Shown here: positions 59,690 to 64,000 of the stretch, one piece after another
Numbering within the stretch: the first letter of the stretch is position 1
Layout of the letters: each line of letters begins with the position of its first letter
Assembly (NCBI GenBank): GCA_025141675.1
Contig: CP081161.1
Span: forward strand, 1,400,001 to 1,464,000
Source: Rhodobacteraceae bacterium S2214
Lineage (GTDB): Bacteria > Pseudomonadota > Alphaproteobacteria > Rhodobacterales > Rhodobacteraceae
DNA: 64,000 nucleotides
Direction of reading: 5' to 3'
Position numbers and translations under genes: made by a program
Notes under the pieces: generated by a model
What the model was told of the DNA's origin: nothing
The model's input: the letters and a program-made list of their open reading frames with translations, nothing else
The model's database searches: none

Positions 59690-60690
59690 TTGCTTTGCTC
59701 CGAACGCATCCGCTGCGCTTGAACGGCTCTTATCCGTTGGCGCAGCTTTTTAGTGTAGTGCTGGACCATAGCGGGGCTTTGTCCGGTTACGGCTGCGATG
59801 AGGTCATCATTGCAACCAGCCTCCAGTAGCTCACAGGCTGCGTTGTAGCGCCAACTGTGAATGTCATAGTCGAGCGCCTTGATTGCTTCACGCACGTTCC
59901 TTACGGCTTGTGACGCGCCCCGATAGGACCAGCAATTGGTTCCACGCTCATTGGTCAGGATGAAAACTGAATGGCGGCTGGCTGCGTCTAGGGCGACTTG
60001 CAGTTCCGGCAGGATAGGGACCCACAATTCTTTCGCGGTTTTGTTCTGCTTGATCACGAACGCGCCGTCCTGAATGTCGGACCATCGCATTTCAAGAACA
60101 TCGCCGATCCGCTGGCCTGTTCCGACACACAGCTCCATAACAAGGCGTTCACGAGTTCCGATCGGGCAAGTTGCTCGGTAAACGTCGAGCAGCTCGCGCG
60201 GCCATGGTTCACGGGCGACCTTATCGGTTTTAATTTCTGGAACGCCTTTGGCTGGGTTTGTCTCACGCCAGCCGAGATCAACGGCATGTTCCATGAGAAT
60301 TCGCAGAACGCGAAGCGAGTAGTTTGCGAAGTAGGGTTTATCGGCGTTTGCGTCGCGAAGCCGGATCACGTCTTTACGTTGCATCTTGGCTGGATTTGCG
60401 TCGCTCATGATCGACAGAAAGAACTTGAGGTATTTGTCGTAATCCAGAGCGGTACGCGGTTTGAGGCGCTTGTAACGGGGCGATTTATGATAATTTGCAA
60501 TCAGAACCGCGAAGCTGCGCGAAATCACCCGAAGCGGCTTCTCTTTCCCATTCAGGATATCTGCATATTCTTTCCAGAATTCAGGAGATCCAAATTCGTT
60601 TTGGAACTTCTGGGATGGCCAACCGCGTCTTTGAAAATACAGCCCATTGCGCTGTTTGTAGACGTGTTTTGGAAGCTCACGTTTCGCCAT
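59686..60690 (-). CDS. Tyrosine-type site-specific integrase
   Basis: A 334-residue recombinase that probably integrates the island at tRNA-Cys. The SAM-like N-terminal domain is about residues 60-150. Catalytic residues in the C-terminal half are Arg194 (GTGQRIGDVLEMRW), His278 and Arg281 (IHSWRYNAA), and the nucleophile Tyr312 (AMVQHYTKK). The usual third His is Gln304 (VTGQSPAM), an accepted variation. The N-terminus MAKRELPKHVYKQRNGLYF resembles integrases of roseobacter islands. It overlaps the upstream 56-aa gene by 14 bp and the downstream membrane-protein gene by 4 bp. Confidence 0.93.
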   Translation of the reverse strand: MAKRELPKHVYKQRNGLYFQRRGWPSQKFQNEFGSPEFWKEYADILNGKEKPLRVISRSFAVLIANYHKSPRYKRLKPRTALDYDKYLKFFLSIMSDANPAKMQRKDVIRLRDANADKPYFANYSLRVLRILMEHAVDLGWRETNPAKGVPEIKTDKVAREPWPRELLDVYRATCPIGTRERLVMELCVGTGQRIGDVLEMRWSDIQDGAFVIKQNKTAKELWVPILPELQVALDAASRHSVFILTNERGTNCWSYRGASQAVRNVREAIKALDYDIHSWRYNAACELLEAGCNDDLIAAVTGQSPAMVQHYTKKLRQRIRAVQAQRMRSEQSK

Positions 60691-60847
60691 GGCGCATATT
60701 TATCCTCTCAAATTCGTCTCTGACGTCTTTTTTGGAAAGCTCTATTTCAATCCTGCGACCTTCAATAGTGACACGGCTGACGGACTTGCCCGCACCTTCG
60801 AAGGTGCGGAGCAGGCTTAATGCTTTTTGTTCAACCGATGACGCCAT
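60677..60847 (-). CDS. Hypothetical protein, 56 aa, upstream of the integrase
   Basis: A small charged protein (MASSVEQKALSLLRTFEGAG, then RIEIELSKKDVRDEFERIN), probably alpha-beta-alpha and without membrane segments. AAGAGAG precedes the ATG at 60847. The last 14 bp overlap the integrase start, so the two are coupled. Small genes in this place are sometimes excision or regulatory factors, but nothing in this sequence proves that. Confidence 0.6.
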   Translation of the reverse strand: MASSVEQKALSLLRTFEGAGKSVSRVTIEGRRIEIELSKKDVRDEFERINMRHGET

Positions 60848-61563
60848 TTTAACTCTCTTTTCGCCGCTGTATTGCGGCCGCGACCAATTTATCTTTCGCC
60901 TTATTTGGGTTTGCGCATCCACGGGCTGAATGACGATTTTATCTTCATGCAAACAATTATGCTGTAGAATCTAGTAGCTAGCTTGATTCAGTGGCAAGCG
61001 ATTTATGAGTGGAAATCGCGCCTAAGTTGTATGATCAAATTTAACATAATAAAAAGGTGCAGATATTTCGGGAGGCTGTCAGTTATTTCTGTCACTAAAG
61101 ATTCTTAGAAATATTTGACTGAAATATATCGTTACCCGGACCTCGGAATTTTTCTCGACCAATTTGGGTAATTCCTGTCACTAAATGTATACATAGGCAA
61201 GTTGGTGCGTGTTTCCCGCCTCCTGCCCCCTCCGATTCGTATGTCTACGGGGGCATGAGGCTAGTGCTATAGGCTTAAATTCAGACGGTCTGAAACTGCG
61301 AGCGTTGGGGGCTCGCTGGATTTGCGCGATCAGTGGTCGCAGGGCGTCGCGCAGAGCGCTGTGTGGGGTCCTGACGTGCAAAACGTCTATCTTGGCTTTT
61401 CTAAACGCCTCTCCGTGACGCTGTGGTCGCAATGCACGTTGGGGGCGCGACTTAGGCAGGCCACAATGACGGAGAGCCGGCATTCGCTGCTGTAGCAACC
61501 TGAGCGTTACTTAAAGACAAACCAGACAATCACTTCTTCTTTTGTAACTAGTGCCCTTCTGCA
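60848..61563. other. Long gene-free stretch with repeats
   Basis: No convincing gene in 716 bp. The first third is AT-rich and carries two copies of CTGTCACTAAA (61089-61099 and 61175-61185). The rest (about 61181-61498) is GC-richer and open on the reverse strand, with a translation rich in Arg, His, Pro and Ala, lacking a ribosome-binding site or family. I take it as a non-coding dispersed sequence rather than a gene. Confidence 0.6.
61089..61185. repeat. Direct repeats CTGTCACTAAA
   Basis: An 11-bp word is repeated exactly at 61089-61099 and 61175-61185, 86 bp apart, each preceded by an AT-rich stretch (ATTT, ATTC). It could be a regulator-binding pair for the island genes or a trace of recombination. 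Confidence 0.5.
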
Positions 61564-62934
61564 TTATTGTATTTCAAAGACATCTAGTGCCGCGATAACT
61601 AAGTATCGAAAGTCTCTCATAGTGTTCGCTCGGACTCTCGGTCTGCCCGTTCTGCGGTCGGATTGACGCGCGTCATAAATATCAGGAGCAAGATGGTAAT
61701 CTAGTTCATCAATGATTTGGTAACGTCCATCCAATCTGGCCTCTTCGCTGAAAGATCCGATTTCAAATTCAGAACGAATGTCCTCAACTGATAGGGTCCC
61801 ATTCCGTGCTTTAGCAAATACATCTGGAAACCAAGTCTTCAGCATCACTAACAAAACTAAAAGCGGCTGTGAAAGCTCTTCATCGTACTGACCCCGAAAG
61901 CGAGGAGGATGCCAGACAGCGGGTGTGATCGCCAATACACTTGCGAGTCGTTCGAAACCTCTAAGGGAAACTACGTCTGGCTCTTTTATCCAAGTCGTAA
62001 TTTCTCGAACTATGCGTAGCAGTCCGGCTTCTAATCCAATTTTTGCCGATATTTGTTCGAAATATCGTTCCGCTACCCCAGCGCCCCGACCTCCATTTAG
62101 ATGCTCGGGCAATCTCATGGTGAGCGTCACAAATTTCTGCAAATAGAGCGCGGCATCAATTCCCGCTCCATACCGTGCGCTGACACTATTTTGCAATTCG
62201 CGCATATTCGCCCCCAACACAAAATGCACATGCGGGACATCAAAGAAATGCTTGATGATCTCCAGTAATGACAACGCATAATCAGGGCGGCAGCGGTCCA
62301 ACTCATCTACGACGATGACAAGCTTTTGCGGGGTATCGCTTCCCAAGGCAGGGACGGTCAACGCGATCAGAGCCTCGCGAAACTGTTCCATCGCGACACG
62401 CGTCCCGCTTTCCCGCGCCCAGAAATCGGCGGCGGCTTTATTCAACTCTTTACTGGCTTGCTTTGTCATTGCATCGAATAGTGCGCCGCCAGCCTCAGTC
62501 GCCCCATAGCTGGCCACAGCAAGCGCAAGCCGTGTTAACGGCAATGCGGCCGCGCGAATTTTTTGGACGGCTTGTTTGGCGAAGCTGGGCCCATTCTCAG
62601 CTCCTTCCAGCCGCTCCGCAATAACCCCCATTAACGACGCAAGCGGGCTATCAATAAAGTCATGCTCGAACGCATCGAAATACACCGTCTGTGCTTGGTG
62701 TTCTTCATCCTTCAGGTGTTGGCCCACCCAACATTGCAGGAAGTAACTTTTACCCGTCCCCCATCCGCCGTCCAATGCGATGACCATGGGATCTTCGATC
62801 CGTTCAACAAGCTTGGATAACGCGACACCTGTTTGAACGCGTTCTAGCTGGTCTTTAGCCTCAGCAAACCCGTGTTTGTATAGTTCGATATTAGGTTTTG
62901 GTAAGTTTAAACGTGGCATGATAATCCGATTCAA
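61564..62934 (-). CDS. KAP-family P-loop NTPase
   Basis: A 456-residue KAP NTPase (STAND-like AAA+ relative). Walker A is ALDGGWGTGKSYF (residues 53-65), and the extended Walker B is KLVIVVDELDRCRPDYALS near residue 205-218, the D-E-L-D-R-C/L-x-P signature of KAP. The region 128-150 (AAALPLTRLALAVASYG) may be a membrane-associated insertion, as some KAP proteins have. Bacterial KAP genes occur in mobile islands and are linked to phage exclusion (such as PifA), but a target is not evident. It follows the HEPN-like gene on the same strand (154 bp gap). Confidence 0.9.
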   Translation of the reverse strand: MNRIIMPRLNLPKPNIELYKHGFAEAKDQLERVQTGVALSKLVERIEDPMVIALDGGWGTGKSYFLQCWVGQHLKDEEHQAQTVYFDAFEHDFIDSPLASLMGVIAERLEGAENGPSFAKQAVQKIRAAALPLTRLALAVASYGATEAGGALFDAMTKQASKELNKAAADFWARESGTRVAMEQFREALIALTVPALGSDTPQKLVIVVDELDRCRPDYALSLLEIIKHFFDVPHVHFVLGANMRELQNSVSARYGAGIDAALYLQKFVTLTMRLPEHLNGGRGAGVAERYFEQISAKIGLEAGLLRIVREITTWIKEPDVVSLRGFERLASVLAITPAVWHPPRFRGQYDEELSQPLLVLLVMLKTWFPDVFAKARNGTLSVEDIRSEFEIGSFSEEARLDGRYQIIDELDYHLAPDIYDARQSDRRTGRPRVRANTMRDFRYLVIAALDVFEIQ

Positions 62935-63088
62935 TTGTAGATTTTTCAGCCTAGTTTGAAATCAAAATTCAATCTAGAGCTGTTCTCATGCTTGAGCTTT
63001 GCGCATGCAGGCTGACGCATATAACGCCTACTGGGTAGCGCCGCCAAAGGTCAGCAGCAGAATGACCAATGAATTTCCATATGTCATT

Positions 63089-64000
63089 TCAAGAATTAAC
63101 ATCAGCTGGTGATGCGCACTCATGATCTACCACCTTAGAAGCCCAGTCACGAATACTGAAGGGCAAGGATGGACTGTAACCTTCAGGAGGGGCACTGCCA
63201 GGCCTGAAAATTCCGCCTTCATGCGCAATAGCATTGCGGCATTGATAAGCGAGCCTCACCTCTGAATAAAAATCACGTCCGTTTCCAGCGTGTAGTCCAA
63301 GAATCCCAGCCCCAACGTGATCGCGAAGATAAATAATCACGCGGCCCAAGTCCTTGGCCGTTGTCAGGACACGGCCAGACACTCGAACGGACACCCCGTT
63401 TTCATCGAGAATAGGCACTTCTCCCCTCGGTATCCGCCTTTTCGCAGCCGACTCGATGAGCGACCAGGCGAGGAACAGCATCGCCTCTTCATTCGTTTGC
63501 TTTCTTACCGATGCCATGAGGTTCAGGAGGAATTCCAACCATGGTCGCTTTGAACCGGCTTCAGTTACTTTATTCAGAAGTGGTGTAACACTAGGCCCGA
63601 AGCCGTGCGCTAAGTTACCGCGATAAATGTTTGATGGGGTGAAGAGTTCAAAGTCCTTGGGGCTCTGCTCCCTGAGATAAGCTAGTATCTCTGGCGCGGC
63701 ACCGCGATCTTGCCCGAGTGCGGCCATGATGAGCCGGATGGTTGGATAGATTGCTTTGACGCTGTCAGATAAGTCCATCGCGCGGACGTTTTGGAAAGTG
63801 ACAAGGCAAAGAGGATGTTCTCGACCGTATGCTTCATCAATCCGGTCAGTTTGATCGAAAACAATACCCTCCGGCAGCAACGCATTGACTGCTGTAATCA
63901 CACTCTGCGGACGCAGTCTCATATTGAGCGGTTTTAGGACGCCGCCGTAGAATACTTGCTCGTAATCAAGAAAGCACTTATCGAGAAGCACATGCATCTT
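63089..64000 (-). CDS. HEPN-like protein (RX4H), start at or beyond right edge
   Basis: At least 302 residues are visible from ATG 63997; the frame continues open to the edge, so the true start may lie outside. The C-terminal third has LAYQCRNAIAHEGGIF, where Arg254 and His259 form the R-x4-H motif of HEPN ribonuclease domains. AMLFLAWSLIESAAKRR at about residue 172-188 is a helix of the type seen in HEPN-containing abortive-infection proteins. The N-terminal part is unrecognised. Located on a tRNA island beside a KAP NTPase, it is a candidate toxin or RNase; this is inference. Confidence 0.6.
   Translation of the reverse strand, partial: KMHVLLDKCFLDYEQVFYGGVLKPLNMRLRPQSVITAVNALLPEGIVFDQTDRIDEAYGREHPLCLVTFQNVRAMDLSDSVKAIYPTIRLIMAALGQDRGAAPEILAYLREQSPKDFELFTPSNIYRGNLAHGFGPSVTPLLNKVTEAGSKRPWLEFLLNLMASVRKQTNEEAMLFLAWSLIESAAKRRIPRGEVPILDENGVSVRVSGRVLTTAKDLGRVIIYLRDHVGAGILGLHAGNGRDFYSEVRLAYQCRNAIAHEGGIFRPGSAPPEGYSPSLPFSIRDWASKVVDHECASPADVNS

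Larger units (their letters stand above)
59319..64000. mobile_element. Left end of a tRNA-Cys-integrated genomic island (right end beyond window)
   Basis: The tRNA is followed at once by a tyrosine-integrase operon pointing toward it, then AT-rich non-coding DNA and unrelated accessory genes. Base composition drops clearly after about 60900. The second att copy (repeat of the tRNA 3' end) is not in the window, so the right boundary is unknown. Confidence 0.7.

Noticed and set aside
1..64000. CRISPR arrays, rRNA genes, insertion sequences
   Set aside because: No regularly spaced 25-40-bp repeats, no rRNA-like stretches and no transposase motifs were found.

Overview
The window is a contiguous piece of an alphaproteobacterial chromosome, most likely a marine Rhodobacteraceae (Roseobacter-group) bacterium. 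The evidence is the gene set rather than a marker gene: GcrA, PutA without a DNA-binding domain next to an Lrp-type PutR, nitrogen-PTS PtsP beside lysC, DUF1467, DUF6455, DUF1178 and CBU_0592-type proteins, and a composite intergenic hairpin element that I associate (from memory, not checked) with this family. Genes are tightly packed, often overlap by 4 bp, and are mostly housekeeping.

Layout. 1-7.2 kb: 5' part of carB (runs off the left edge), aspS, an acetyltransferase, a receiver protein, methylmalonyl-CoA epimerase, DUF1467. 7.2-15.7 kb: EI24/CysZ-like membrane protein, nitroreductase, a class II HDAC-like deacetylase, M48 lipoprotein protease, hemolysin III, DCC protein, IMPACT protein, DUF6455, rimO with an AT-richer nuclease-like gene coupled to its stop. 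15.7-23 kb: lipoprotein, ppk2 with an FNR-like box and a hairpin upstream, YdcH, SDR, Fe-ADH/DUF1697/membrane protein/tpm run, gcrA, ABC-2 permease. 23-26.4 kb: EamA exporter divergent from an arginine operon (leader peptide, argD, argF). 26.4-34.2 kb: hrpB, acetyltransferase, rpmB with a structured leader, a short BCCT-like transporter, mtfA, meaB, an M50 protease. 34.2-46 kb: apt, mtnP, pyrE, SulP transporter, flavin reductase, EcsC protein, ptsP, a lone receiver, lysC. 46-59.2 kb: DUF1178, NUDIX, a second HDAC-like deacetylase, modABC, GST, a polar amino-acid ABC system with a MATE exporter, putR/putA.

59.3-64 kb: a tRNA-Cys(GCA) whose 3' end faces a tyrosine integrase operon, then an AT-rich 0.7-kb gap, a KAP-type P-loop NTPase and a HEPN-like (RX4H) protein cut by the right edge. 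This is the left end of a tRNA-integrated island; the KAP/HEPN pair is a candidate anti-phage or stress module.

The most interesting regulatory find is upstream of argD-argF: a 13-residue leader ORF ending in four Arg codons (24041-24082), flanked by an 11-bp perfect inverted repeat whose right arm overlaps a terminator-like hairpin. This looks like arginine-sensing attenuation. Other unusual signals are three GTGCAC units at an exact 11-bp period before the DUF6455 gene, two FNR-type palindromes (before ppk2 and before a 62-aa membrane protein), and at least six copies of a composite hairpin + GATATTT + CCAAAAGAA element. No CRISPR array, rRNA operon or insertion sequence was seen. The only gene-free stretch over 300 bases is 60848-61563.
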